Part shown: one piece after another, positions 24,267-33,400 of the stretch
Position numbering within the stretch: position 1 is the stretch's first letter
Layout of the letters: each line of letters opens with the position of its first letter
Assembly: GCF_019163035.1 (NCBI RefSeq)
Contig: NZ_JAFLKV010000036.1
Location: 1 to 43,371 of the forward strand
Length of the DNA stretch: 43,371 bases
Reading direction: 5' to 3'
Source: Sulfuricurvum sp.
Lineage (GTDB): Bacteria > Campylobacterota > Campylobacteria > Campylobacterales > Sulfurimonadaceae
Translations under genes and position numbers: made by a program
Notes under the pieces: model-generated
The model's input: the letters and a program-made list of their open reading frames with translations, nothing else
Databases searched by the model: none
What the model was told of the DNA's origin: nothing

Positions 24267-25693
24267 TCAGAGAATATGCAGTCGTAGGAGGAGGAATCGG
24301 GGGGTGTAGTATCGCTGCATTATTGAATGCCCACGGTCATGATGTCGTATTAATCGAAAAAGAGCCGACCCTCGGTGGATGTGCTTCCACCTTTATTCAT
24401 CACGGTAATAGCTACAATGCCGGTGCAACGACGATCTCAGGCTATCATGAGGGTGGAGTAGTTAAAAGGCTATTCGACACCGTGGGCGTTACTCCCAATC
24501 TGATCTCTACCAATCCTGCCATCACGATACTCCAAGGGAAAAAGAGCTGTATCCGCTATAGAGACATCGATACATTTGTCAAAGAGATGGAACGTTTTTA
24601 TCCTCATCCAAAGCATGGTGAGTTTTGGAAACTCGTATACTCTGTTCAAGAAGCGTTTTACACACTCGAAGCTAGTTACTACTATTCCAACCGATCGTGG
24701 CTAAAAAAAATCGCGTCATTGCTCAGTTTTTATCCTCTACTGAAAACATTTCGATCCTATCTTTTCTCTAATTCCAGAGAGTTTATCACGCGATTTTACG
24801 GGGATGTTACCCCTGAGTTTATGGATTTTTTGGATGCACAAATCCTCATCGTTGCACAAGCTTCGAGTGATAAGGTTAATTTCTTTACGGCGGCTCTCGC
24901 ATTGGGATACACATTTTATGAAACCCATTATCCTATAGGAGGGATGGGAACAATATGCGAGTCTCTTACCTCTAAAATTGCTGATATTCGTAAAGGTTGT
25001 AAAGTGATCACGATAAAACGTGACAAAAAACTTTATCATATTACTACATCTGCTGGCATCATTCGTGCCCGTAATCTCATAATGGGAACCTCTCATTATG
25101 AGAGTTCGCAATGGTTTGATGATAAAGAAATCAGAGATTATTATGCCTCTTTTGAGAAACGAAACAACCATCAAAGCGCCTTTATTCTCTATATGAAGAT
25201 TAAATCTGATACTGTTTTTCAGCACCATTATCAGCTTATTAGTGATTCTGTGATTCCCTATACCATCTCCAAATCACTTTTTGTCTCTTTTAGTGATCCT
25301 TTCGATACCGCTTTTACTACGGGGTACTACCATATCACGGCATCAATCCATACGGATTCACGCATTTGGCTCGGATTAAGCCCATCGTGCTACAAAACTC
25401 AAAAAACCGAGCTTCATGATTTGCTTCAAGGATGGATTTGTGATAGACTCTGCATACGAAGAGATGAGATCGTTGAAAGTTTTGCTGCAACTCCCAAAAC
25501 CTTTAGTCGCTACATCAACCGAACCCAATTGGGAGGCAATGCTATGACTCTCTGGAATTTTCTCCCCCTCCTTCCCTCTAACGATACCCACATTCGAGGA
25601 TTTTATCAGGTAGGTGATACCTCCTATGCCGCGCAAGGGTGGCCGGGAGTCGTGATGGGTGCATTTAATTGTTTGAGATTGATTCATGAGTAA
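24263..25693 (+). CDS. CrtI-like FAD-dependent desaturase/oxidoreductase
   Basis: A 476-aa flavoprotein of the phytoene desaturase family. The dinucleotide-binding motif 'VVGGGIGGCSIAALL' lies at residues 7-21, followed by 'LIEKEPTLGGCAST'. 'YPIGGMGTICESL' (mid-protein) and the C-terminal 'VGDTSYAAQGWPGVVMGAFN' match the second FAD-contact region of CrtI/CrtO-type enzymes. There are no other carotenoid genes in the window (no crtB or crtE), so the substrate is uncertain. Being coupled to ferrochelatase by ATGA, it could act on a carotenoid, a porphyrin precursor or a related polyene. It also overlaps the next gene by 8 bp. Confidence 0.8.
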   Translation: MIREYAVVGGGIGGCSIAALLNAHGHDVVLIEKEPTLGGCASTFIHHGNSYNAGATTISGYHEGGVVKRLFDTVGVTPNLISTNPAITILQGKKSCIRYRDIDTFVKEMERFYPHPKHGEFWKLVYSVQEAFYTLEASYYYSNRSWLKKIASLLSFYPLLKTFRSYLFSNSREFITRFYGDVTPEFMDFLDAQILIVAQASSDKVNFFTAALALGYTFYETHYPIGGMGTICESLTSKIADIRKGCKVITIKRDKKLYHITTSAGIIRARNLIMGTSHYESSQWFDDKEIRDYYASFEKRNNHQSAFILYMKIKSDTVFQHHYQLISDSVIPYTISKSLFVSFSDPFDTAFTTGYYHITASIHTDSRIWLGLSPSCYKTQKTELHDLLQGWICDRLCIRRDEIVESFAATPKTFSRYINRTQLGGNAMTLWNFLPLLPSNDTHIRGFYQVGDTSYAAQGWPGVVMGAFNCLRLIHE

Positions 25694-26708
25694 TATCGAA
25701 CTCCGAATCACACCGCGTGACTGGATCAGTGTACTGTTGATCGGGATGCTTTTTTCAACATTACTTTCAAGCTTTGGGTACTATTTACTGGGTTTCAAAC
25801 CACTCCATGGCGGGTTATTCGGGATGGCTCTAGGTTTTTTTATCACCCTTTTTTCGCTCGTATTTATAACCCTCATGAACCGCTATCTCCTCCCTGAAAT
25901 TGAAAAACGTTTATGGAACACTATCGCTGCAATATTTTCTTTTTTATCTGGCTTTTTAGGGGCTTTGAGTACCTATTATATACTTGAGCATAGCTCCGTA
26001 GAGATCATCTCTACATTTGCAACTCACCCCTATCAAAACGCCTCCATCATAGGGATTCTTACCTATTTGATCGGGGCGCTAATGTATCGATTTGTCAAAA
26101 CCCGGAACCAAAAAGAGCATATTGATCATCTTTTCGTCCAAAGTCGTGTCGGATCACTCGAAACACAGCTTAATCCCCATTTTCTTTACAATGCCCTTAA
26201 CTCGCTCGCAGAACTGATCCACCAAGATCCTCTTAAAGCCGAAGAAGCTGTGCTCAAAATTTCTGCTTTTTTACGAAATACGATGCACGAAGCCCCACTT
26301 ATACGCCTAGATGAAGAGATTAAAAACGCACACGATTACATCGATCTTGAAAATATCCGCTTCGGAGGTTCTATCGTTGTTCGTGTAAATTCAGACTCAT
26401 CGTTCAATCAATGGCTGGTTCCCAAATTCTCCATTCAGCTTTTGTGCGAAAATGCTCTTAAACACGGGATGATCCGATCTTCCGATCCCTTTACCATCAC
26501 CATAAGAACATTTTATGATGACGCCTTGCATATTGAGGTTTCAAACAGCGGTCGAGCTATCACCTCTATTGCTTTTGGTATCGGGCTCTCTAACCTCCAA
26601 GAGCGGCTCACCCATCTATGCGGCGGCAAACTCACGATTACCCATCTCGATCCGCCAACCTACACATTATCCCTAAAGGAGTGTCATGAATATCTTGATT
26701 GTCGATGA
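25686..26708 (+). CDS. LytS/YehU-type sensor histidine kinase
   Basis: A 340-aa kinase. Four membrane helices make up the N-terminal 130 residues (about 14-34, 42-64, 78-98, 116-134). A His_kinase domain follows with the phosphoacceptor in 'NPHFLYNALNSL' and an ATPase domain ('LCENALKHGM', 'GIGLSNLQERL'). There is no extracellular sensor domain, so the signal is probably sensed in the membrane. Its partner regulator follows with a 23-bp overlap. It overlaps the desaturase gene upstream by 8 bp, making it part of the hemH-to-photolyase chain. Confidence 0.9.
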   Translation: MSNIELRITPRDWISVLLIGMLFSTLLSSFGYYLLGFKPLHGGLFGMALGFFITLFSLVFITLMNRYLLPEIEKRLWNTIAAIFSFLSGFLGALSTYYILEHSSVEIISTFATHPYQNASIIGILTYLIGALMYRFVKTRNQKEHIDHLFVQSRVGSLETQLNPHFLYNALNSLAELIHQDPLKAEEAVLKISAFLRNTMHEAPLIRLDEEIKNAHDYIDLENIRFGGSIVVRVNSDSSFNQWLVPKFSIQLLCENALKHGMIRSSDPFTITIRTFYDDALHIEVSNSGRAITSIAFGIGLSNLQERLTHLCGGKLTITHLDPPTYTLSLKECHEYLDCR

Positions 26709-27381
26709 TGAACCCCTAGCCCTAGCCCGGCTAAAACGGTTACTCACCTCACTGAATCACACCTCTATCACCCAAGCCTCCAGCGGCTCCGAAGCGATAG
26801 AACTCGCCGCACAATATCCATTTGATATTGCTTTTTTGGATATTTCTATGGCGGAAATGGATGGAATCGAACTCGGCTACGCCCTACGATACCATCATGA
26901 AAATCTTTCCATCATTTATCAGACTGCCCATGAAAATTATGCACTAAAAGCCTTTGATGTGGGTGCAGTTGATTATCTCTTAAAACCCTATACCGCTGAA
27001 GCATTGGAGCGTGCAATCACTCGGGTAAATGTCAAACCTAAAGAGCTCCGTCTTATTTCAAAAGCAGGAGATAACCATTATCTCCTCACTCCTGAAGTCA
27101 TTTTTTACGTCAAAGCCGATTTATCTGAAGTCATCTTCCGCTCCGATGAAGGGTTTTCGTATTATCCGAAAAAAATTTCCGATGTCGAAACACTACTTGA
27201 ACCCTATGGATTTTTACGGATACACCGCTCTTATCTCATAAATCTTAACCGTATAAAAGAGATGGAAACAATCGATCAAAGCCGTCTCAGTTTTACCTTC
27301 GATGGGATCAAAGAGTCTATCGAGAGCTCCAAAGAGGGGGCAAAACAATTTCGTCATTCATTTAAAGGAACAACAATATGA
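26686..27381 (+). CDS. LytTR-family response regulator
   Basis: A 231-aa regulator: receiver with 'ILIVDDEPLAL' at the start, phosphoacceptor Asp in 'IAFLDISMAEMDG' and 'YLLKPY', then a LytTR DNA-binding domain (about 120-222) containing 'FYVKADLSEVIF', 'FLRIHRSYLINLNRI'. It is paired with the LytS-type kinase upstream. LytTR proteins usually bind pairs of short direct repeats; I did not find a convincing pair in front of hemH, so the target is unknown. It overlaps the next gene by ATGA. Confidence 0.92.
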   Translation: MNILIVDDEPLALARLKRLLTSLNHTSITQASSGSEAIELAAQYPFDIAFLDISMAEMDGIELGYALRYHHENLSIIYQTAHENYALKAFDVGAVDYLLKPYTAEALERAITRVNVKPKELRLISKAGDNHYLLTPEVIFYVKADLSEVIFRSDEGFSYYPKKISDVETLLEPYGFLRIHRSYLINLNRIKEMETIDQSRLSFTFDGIKESIESSKEGAKQFRHSFKGTTI

Positions 27382-28325
27382 CACTCGCTGTATCTAGCTG
27401 CCTATTAGGCGAAAAAATTCGATTTGATGGGGGACATAAACGGGATCGTTTTATCACGGATGAGCTCTGTGGATTTGCTGAATTTGTCCCTTTTTGCCCT
27501 GAACATTTAGCCTTTGGGACTCCCCGTCCCTCTGTTCGTCTGGTAAGTGTAGAGGGAGCGGTTCGGGTCCATTCGAACAAAAGCGGTGAGGATTTATCTG
27601 ATGCACTGCTCCAGAGCTGTCATGACGAACTCACTAACCTTGAAGCCAAGAGCTTGTGCGGGATCATCTTCAAATCCAAATCACCTAGTTGCGGAATGAA
27701 AAGTGCCAAACTTTATCTCGAAAACGGCTACTGTGAAGGGAAAGAGGACGGTGTGTTTATGCATCTGTGCCGTGAGCGGTTTCCTCTCCTGCCGATGGAG
27801 GAAGAGGGACGACTTGAAGATGCGTGGCTGAGAGAAAACTTTGTGATGCAGATTTTTGCCTACGATGCGTATGAGACATTCAAAGCCTCAAACCCCTCAT
27901 TAGGTGATTTGGTACGTTTTCATACAATCAATAAATTTCTCCTTCAATCTAAAGACGAAGCTCTCTATCGAGAACTAGGCAATATCGTCGCTAACCGAGA
28001 AAACCATACACTTCAAATGTTATTGGGGATCTATGAGTTGGGATTTAAAACCGCCATTGCGCGAAAAAGTTCGATCAAAAAAACCCGTAATGTATTAGAC
28101 CATTTGGCTGGATTTTTCAAAAATGAGCTCACTAAAAGCGAAAAAGAGGCATTGCATACCCAAATAGGTGATTATGCTTCGAAAATAATCCCCCTCATAG
28201 TTCCCGTCTCGACGATCTACCTTTATGCTAAAAAATACAACACAGAATATCTACTGGATCAAACATTTCTAACCCCCTATCCTAAAACCCTCTCGTTGCG
28301 TTCTCATATCAGCGGCGGTAAATGA
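27378..28325 (+). CDS. DUF523-DUF1722 (YbgA-like) protein
   Basis: A 315-aa two-domain protein. The N-terminal DUF523 (1-140) has 'VSSCLLGEKIRFDGGHKRD', 'FVPFCPEH' and 'SKSPSCGM', whose cysteines could bind a metal or cluster. The C-terminal DUF1722 (about 150-305) includes 'FHTINKFLLQSKDEA' and 'VSTIYLYAKKY'. The same pairing with photolyase occurs in E. coli, where ybgA precedes phr. It has been linked by context to DNA repair or thiol/tRNA chemistry, but its function is not established. It overlaps both neighbours by four bases. Confidence 0.85.
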   Translation: MTLAVSSCLLGEKIRFDGGHKRDRFITDELCGFAEFVPFCPEHLAFGTPRPSVRLVSVEGAVRVHSNKSGEDLSDALLQSCHDELTNLEAKSLCGIIFKSKSPSCGMKSAKLYLENGYCEGKEDGVFMHLCRERFPLLPMEEEGRLEDAWLRENFVMQIFAYDAYETFKASNPSLGDLVRFHTINKFLLQSKDEALYRELGNIVANRENHTLQMLLGIYELGFKTAIARKSSIKKTRNVLDHLAGFFKNELTKSEKEALHTQIGDYASKIIPLIVPVSTIYLYAKKYNTEYLLDQTFLTPYPKTLSLRSHISGGK

Positions 28326-29698
28326 GGATGCGTCGGATACTGTGGTTTCGACGAGATCTCAGAGCTGAGGATAACACGCTTCTATCCCAAGTGGGAGATG
28401 TTCTCCCCATTTTTATTTTTGATACCGATATACTCGAAAAACTCTCCCCAAACGATAGACGAGTCACCTTTATTTTTAACGCGCTATTGCGATTAAAAGA
28501 AACCCTAAAAATGCGCAATCTCGATTTAGCCATTTTTTACGGAAAACCGACCGACGTGTTTCAATGGCTCTTAGCTCAAGAGTCCTTTGATGATGTATGT
28601 GCCTCAGGAGATTATGACCCCTACGCACGTGAACGAGATCGTGAAGTGTCACATCTTATCCCTTTTACCTACCTTCACGATACCTATATCTTTGAACCGG
28701 ATGAAGTTCTAAAAAACGACGGTTCACCCTACCTAGTTTTTACCCCGTTTTACAATCGGGCTAAACTAGTGTTTCGACCTGAACACAGTGCCGAATCGGT
28801 TGCAGTTTCTCAAAATCTGATCCCCTATTATTATGAGGGTATTCACCACATTGATGGAAATGCTCACACCCTCCTCACCATCTCCCTTAGTTCCATTGGC
28901 TTTATTGAGCAACCGCTGACACCGCATCAACAACTCTCTCCTACAGATAAATTAGATCAGTTTGCTTTGAAACTGGGTAGTTATCCACATGATCGGGATT
29001 TTATGGCACTTGATGCGACGTCGGGACTCTCAACCGATCTGCGATTTGGAACAATCTCGATCCGAGCCGTGATTCGATGGTTGGTGGAGCAAAAAAAAGA
29101 GGGAGTCGATACTGAACCTTTTTTTCGTCAGCTCATTTTTCGTGAATTTTATGCGATGCTTTTAGCTCATTTCCCCCGTCTCGTCGATCAAAACTTCCGC
29201 TACCCATTTAGGGGAATAGATAATAACGACTATTTTGAGGCATTCTGCACAGCATGTACCGGAGTCCCTATCGTCGATGCGGGAATTCGTGAACTGTTAG
29301 CGAGCGGAGAGATGCATAACCGTGTACGGATGATCTGTGCCTCGTTTTTTACTAAAAATTTGCTGTTACCGTGGCAATGGGGGGAACGGTTTTTTGCAGA
29401 GCATTTGATGGATTACGATGCGAGTTCGAATATCCTCTCATGGCAATGGAGCGCTGGTACGGGAGTCGATCCGCAACCTTATTTTCGGATTTTCAACCCC
29501 TATACGCAAAGTGGTAAGTTTGATAAGGAGGGACTCTATATCAAAAAATATCTTCCTGAACTATTCTATCTCCCACCTAAAATATTCTCTGATGAAGCAT
29601 TATGGAGAGAATACATTTGGAATGAGTATCCTAAGCCGATCGTGGATCATAAGCAAAGTTCTAAGCGAGCATTGGAGTATTTTAAAAATAGTTTGTAA
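28322..29698 (+). CDS. phr: Deoxyribodipyrimidine photolyase
   Basis: Class I CPD photolyase/cryptochrome-family protein of 458 aa that repairs UV-induced pyrimidine dimers using visible light. The N-terminal antenna domain starts 'ILWFRRDLRAEDN'. The FAD-binding region has 'DATSGLSTDLRFGTIS', 'LIFREFYAMLL', 'VDAGIRELLASGEMHNRVRM' and 'WQWSAGTGVDPQPYFRIFNP', all hallmark stretches. It ends the six-gene overlapping chain that begins with hemH. The next gene downstream encodes a LOV photoreceptor. Confidence 0.95.
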   Translation: MRMRRILWFRRDLRAEDNTLLSQVGDVLPIFIFDTDILEKLSPNDRRVTFIFNALLRLKETLKMRNLDLAIFYGKPTDVFQWLLAQESFDDVCASGDYDPYARERDREVSHLIPFTYLHDTYIFEPDEVLKNDGSPYLVFTPFYNRAKLVFRPEHSAESVAVSQNLIPYYYEGIHHIDGNAHTLLTISLSSIGFIEQPLTPHQQLSPTDKLDQFALKLGSYPHDRDFMALDATSGLSTDLRFGTISIRAVIRWLVEQKKEGVDTEPFFRQLIFREFYAMLLAHFPRLVDQNFRYPFRGIDNNDYFEAFCTACTGVPIVDAGIRELLASGEMHNRVRMICASFFTKNLLLPWQWGERFFAEHLMDYDASSNILSWQWSAGTGVDPQPYFRIFNPYTQSGKFDKEGLYIKKYLPELFYLPPKIFSDEALWREYIWNEYPKPIVDHKQSSKRALEYFKNSL

Positions 29699-29720
29699 AA
29701 TTTTATTACTCAAATCTAAA

Positions 29721-29742
29721 AAAGACACTTTAAAGACACTTT
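29721..29742 (+). repeat. Perfect tandem 11-bp repeat abutting a -10 box
   Basis: AAAGACACTTT occurs twice back to back, and TATAAT follows at once (29743). Two direct repeats one helical turn apart in the -35 region are what OmpR/PhoB-type winged helices bind. The gene downstream encodes such a winged helix fused to LOV, so this may be its own operator. Confidence 0.6.
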
Positions 29743-29748
29743 TATAAT
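29743..29748 (+). promoter_or_regulatory. -10 box of the LOV-regulator operon
   Basis: TATAAT, only 4 nt before the first ATG (29752) and 13 before the second (29761). Transcripts would have almost no leader if this is the promoter. Confidence 0.55.
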
Positions 29749-29751
29749 ACA

Positions 29752-30480
29752 ATGGAGGCAATGAATATAAATTTACTTATCAAATTATCGAATAATTGTT
29801 ATTGGGAGCCTAAAACACAGGCAGTTATCTATGATAATCATCCCGTTCCCTTAACATCAAATATGACGACACTCTTAACTCTTCTGATCGAGCACTACGA
29901 TAGACCTATAAGCAGTATTGATATATTTTTTCATATTTGGGATGATTATGATAAAGAGTTTAACCCAAAACATATTCGTAGTTTAATCAGTAATTTGAGA
30001 AAAAGGCTCCCTTGTTTAATCATTAACAATTATTATGGGGGGCACTATGTCCTGAAAAAGTTTCGTGACAACATACCTGATATTACCGACTATGTCCTTG
30101 AAATTTTGGATCAAGCCAAAAATGGGTTAACTATATCTGACCCGAATCAGCCAGACAACCCCGTCATTTTTGTCAATGAAGCATTTACCGATTTGTTCGG
30201 CTACACTTCTGAAGAGGTTATAGGTCGTAACTGTCGTTTTTTACAGGGAGAGGATCGAGATCAAACGGGACTTGACGAAGTACGCGAAGCGCTTAGTAAA
30301 CAGCGAGATGTCACCGTTACCCTGCGTAACTACACTAAAAGCGGAGAGCTTATTTTTAATGAACTCACTATTAGCCCTATTTTCGACAAGAAAAATAATA
30401 AGATAAAGTATTTTTTGGGGGTTCAGAAAAATGTGACCGCCGTACAAAAATTGATTCAACAAATCAAAAGGATGATTTAG
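29752..30480 (+). CDS. Winged-helix DNA-binding protein with a LOV blue-light domain
   Basis: A 242-aa protein with an OmpR-type winged helix first (about 15-102: 'SSIDIFFHIWDDYD', 'KHIRSLISNLRKRL', 'NNYYGGHYVLKK'). A short helix and a LOV domain follow (about 125-232). The LOV core is textbook: 'VNEAFTDLFGYTSEEVIGRNCRFLQG' region with photoactive Cys161, flavin-contacting Asn in 'LRNYTKSG' and 'FNELTISPI', and Gln in 'FLGVQKNVT'. It should bind FMN and form a light-driven cysteinyl adduct that alters DNA binding. There is no receiver domain. The start may be ATG 29752 or ATG 29761; GGAGG lies between them. It follows photolyase and precedes a large kinase by 3 bp. Cys numbering assumes 29752. 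Confidence 0.92.
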   Translation: MEAMNINLLIKLSNNCYWEPKTQAVIYDNHPVPLTSNMTTLLTLLIEHYDRPISSIDIFFHIWDDYDKEFNPKHIRSLISNLRKRLPCLIINNYYGGHYVLKKFRDNIPDITDYVLEILDQAKNGLTISDPNQPDNPVIFVNEAFTDLFGYTSEEVIGRNCRFLQGEDRDQTGLDEVREALSKQRDVTVTLRNYTKSGELIFNELTISPIFDKKNNKIKYFLGVQKNVTAVQKLIQQIKRMI

Positions 30481-30483
30481 ACG

Positions 30484-33400
30484 ATGGTTAAAGATAAAAA
30501 AGTAGATACCTACAAAAATTTGACGATTGTAGGGCTAGGTGCCAGTGCCGGTGGGTTTGAAGCACTTCAAAAATTTATCCAAAACATCGAGCTCTCTGAC
30601 CGAGTTACCTATGTTATCGTCCAACATCTCGATCCAAAACAACCCACATTATTAGGAACGTTACTATCACGTTTTTCAAAAATCCCGATTACGGAAATCA
30701 CGGATGGATTAGAGCCTTTGGCGGATAATATTTACTATTGTCCACCAAATTCGGATCTATTAATCGAAAATGGGCGTTTCATCCTCACCGCCCCCTCGAT
30801 AAAACCCTATCCTAAACCCTCTGTCAATCGATTTTTAAAGTCATTGGCTCAAGAGAAAAAAGAAAAAGCGATCGGTATTATCCTCAGCGGTACCGGAAGT
30901 GACGGTGCAGAGGGGATCATCGCCATTAAACAAAACGGCGGGATCGCTCTCGCGGAAAATGAAAACGCAAAATATTTTTCGATGCCGAAAGCGGCTATCG
31001 ACACACACGCCGTAGATGCTGTTCTCCCCTCAGAACTTTTAGCACAGGGGATTACCTACGCGATTGATGATCCCAAATACTTTGACCGTCATTTTGATCT
31101 TTTAGACAATATTGACAAAATCTTTAAACTTTTAAATCAAAAAAGTGACGTTGATTTCAGTGACTACAAAGAAAATACTATCCATCGCCGCTTAGAGCGC
31201 AGAATTATCGATACAAAATCCGAAAGTGTGGATGATTATATCGATCTGCTTCAGCGCTCTCCCGCAGAAATTTTAAAGCTAAAAAAAGAGCTACTCATCA
31301 TCGTTACCTCTCTTTTTCGAGATAAAGAGGCATTTAAAGCTCTTGAAAAAGAGTTAGAAACCCTCCTCCGAGATAAACTCGATAACCACTTACGCATTTG
31401 GATTGCTGCGTGCGCTACCGGTGAAGAGGCATACTCTGTCGCTATCGTGGTGACAGAGCTGTTGAAAAAAATGGAAATTACGAAAAAAGTAACTATTTTT
31501 GCGACTGATGTGAGTGAAGAAGCAATTGACGAAGCCCGAAATCGAAGCTTCAATGATGATGAAATCAGCGAAGTTGATCCACATATACTTGCTAATTACT
31601 TTGTCGAAAAAAACCACCGTTTTTCCCCTACAAAACCGATACGTGACATGATCGTGTTTTCAAAACACGACGTCATCAAAGACCCACCGTTTCTTAACCT
31701 TGATCTCGTTAGCTGCCGCAATCTTTTGATCTATTTTAATGCAGATCTTCAACATCGTGTTATCAGTATCTTCTCTTATGCAATGCGGTATCAAGGTTTG
31801 ATGTTTTTGGGCCTCTCTGAAACAATCGGAAACCTCACCTCTATTTTTGCCATCATCGATAATAAACATAAAATTTATCGCAAATCGACTGATATGGGAA
31901 ATTCCGATATCGATGCCCTCGCCTATTTCCAGAGAAAAGATTTCCAACGCGGCTCACGAAAACTGCGGGATGAAGTCAATGTTCTGGATATCAATGTCTC
32001 AATCAACAGTGCCGTTTCAGGATACTTCGCACAAAACGGCGTGGTCGTCGATTCGAACGGGGGTATTTTATTTTTCAAAGGTGAAAACAGCCATCTCTCT
32101 CACCCCAGCGGTTTAGTAACCAATGAGATCTACAAACAAGTGAGTGATTTTCTTCGCCTCGATCTGCGTGCAACTCTCAACGAAGCGGTCAAAAATGAGT
32201 CGGTAGCGGTTTCCAAAAAAATCCGTATTCTCCCCCTCACGGATGATCGCATCTACATCATAATCACCGTCTTTCCCCTTGGTCGCAATAAACTCGCCGA
32301 AAGTAGCTATTTTGTCACCTTCGAAGAGATCAATGAAACCGAACGCTCCCCGCTTCTGTCGCATCAGATGCAAGCACACGACATCAATGATGTCAATATC
32401 CTTGAAAATGAGCTAACCGCACTCAAAGAGCGTCTCCAAATCACCATCGAAGAGCTAGAAACTTCCAATGAAGAGCTCCAAAGCACCAACGAAGAGCTCC
32501 AAAGCACCAACGAAGAGCTCCAAAGTACCAATGAAGAGATGGAAACCTCTAACGAAGAGTTACAAAGTACGAACGAAGAACTCAGCACCGTCAATGATGA
32601 GCTTCAGCACAAAAACAAAGAGTTGGCGTTTGTCAATGAAGCGCTCAACCGAGTGGTTGAAGTGATTAACACCGATGTGTTAATTTTGGACAAAAATCTC
32701 GATCTCTTTCTCCATACCAAAGGGATGGAACGTTTTTTCCAAATCAACTATTCCCATAAAATCAATTTGAGCGAAATCGTCATCAATGCCCTCGTTAACA
32801 TCCCGAACCTTTTTGATAATGTCAAAAGTGTTGTCCAAAACAAAACCGAGATTGAATACGATTTGATCATTGATAGCCGAATCTATTGGTTTCAAATCAA
32901 AGCGATCAATTTTACTACCGACGATTTCGGCGTCATTATCGGATTTACCGATAAAACCGATATTATCCGCAACCAAGAACTAATGTTTCAGCAATCCAAA
33001 CTCGCTAGTATGGGGGAGATGATCGGCAATATCGCCCATCAATGGCGTCAGCCGCTTAACTCGCTCGCACTCAACCTTTTCGGGGCCGAGAAAAAATTTC
33101 GTGCGCATACCCTTAGTGAAGAGGTATTTCGCGATTTTGTCGAAGAGTCCCAAAAAACGATCCAGCATATGTCGCTTACAATCGATGATTTTCGCGATTT
33201 TTTCAATCCCAATAAAATGAAAAAAATATTTCATCTCAACGCCCTCATCACTAAAACGATCTCCTTCGTCAGAGACTCGTTTAAACAATCAGGAATCACG
33301 ATTCTCCATGATGAAATGAATGATTGTGAGATTTATGGCTATGAAAATGAGTTTTCACAAGTGCTAATCAACATTCTCAACAACTCCAAAGATGCAATTT

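Noticed and set aside
32449-32616. Short regular repeats as a CRISPR array
   Set aside because: They are in frame inside a long gene, have no unique spacers and encode a coiled coil.
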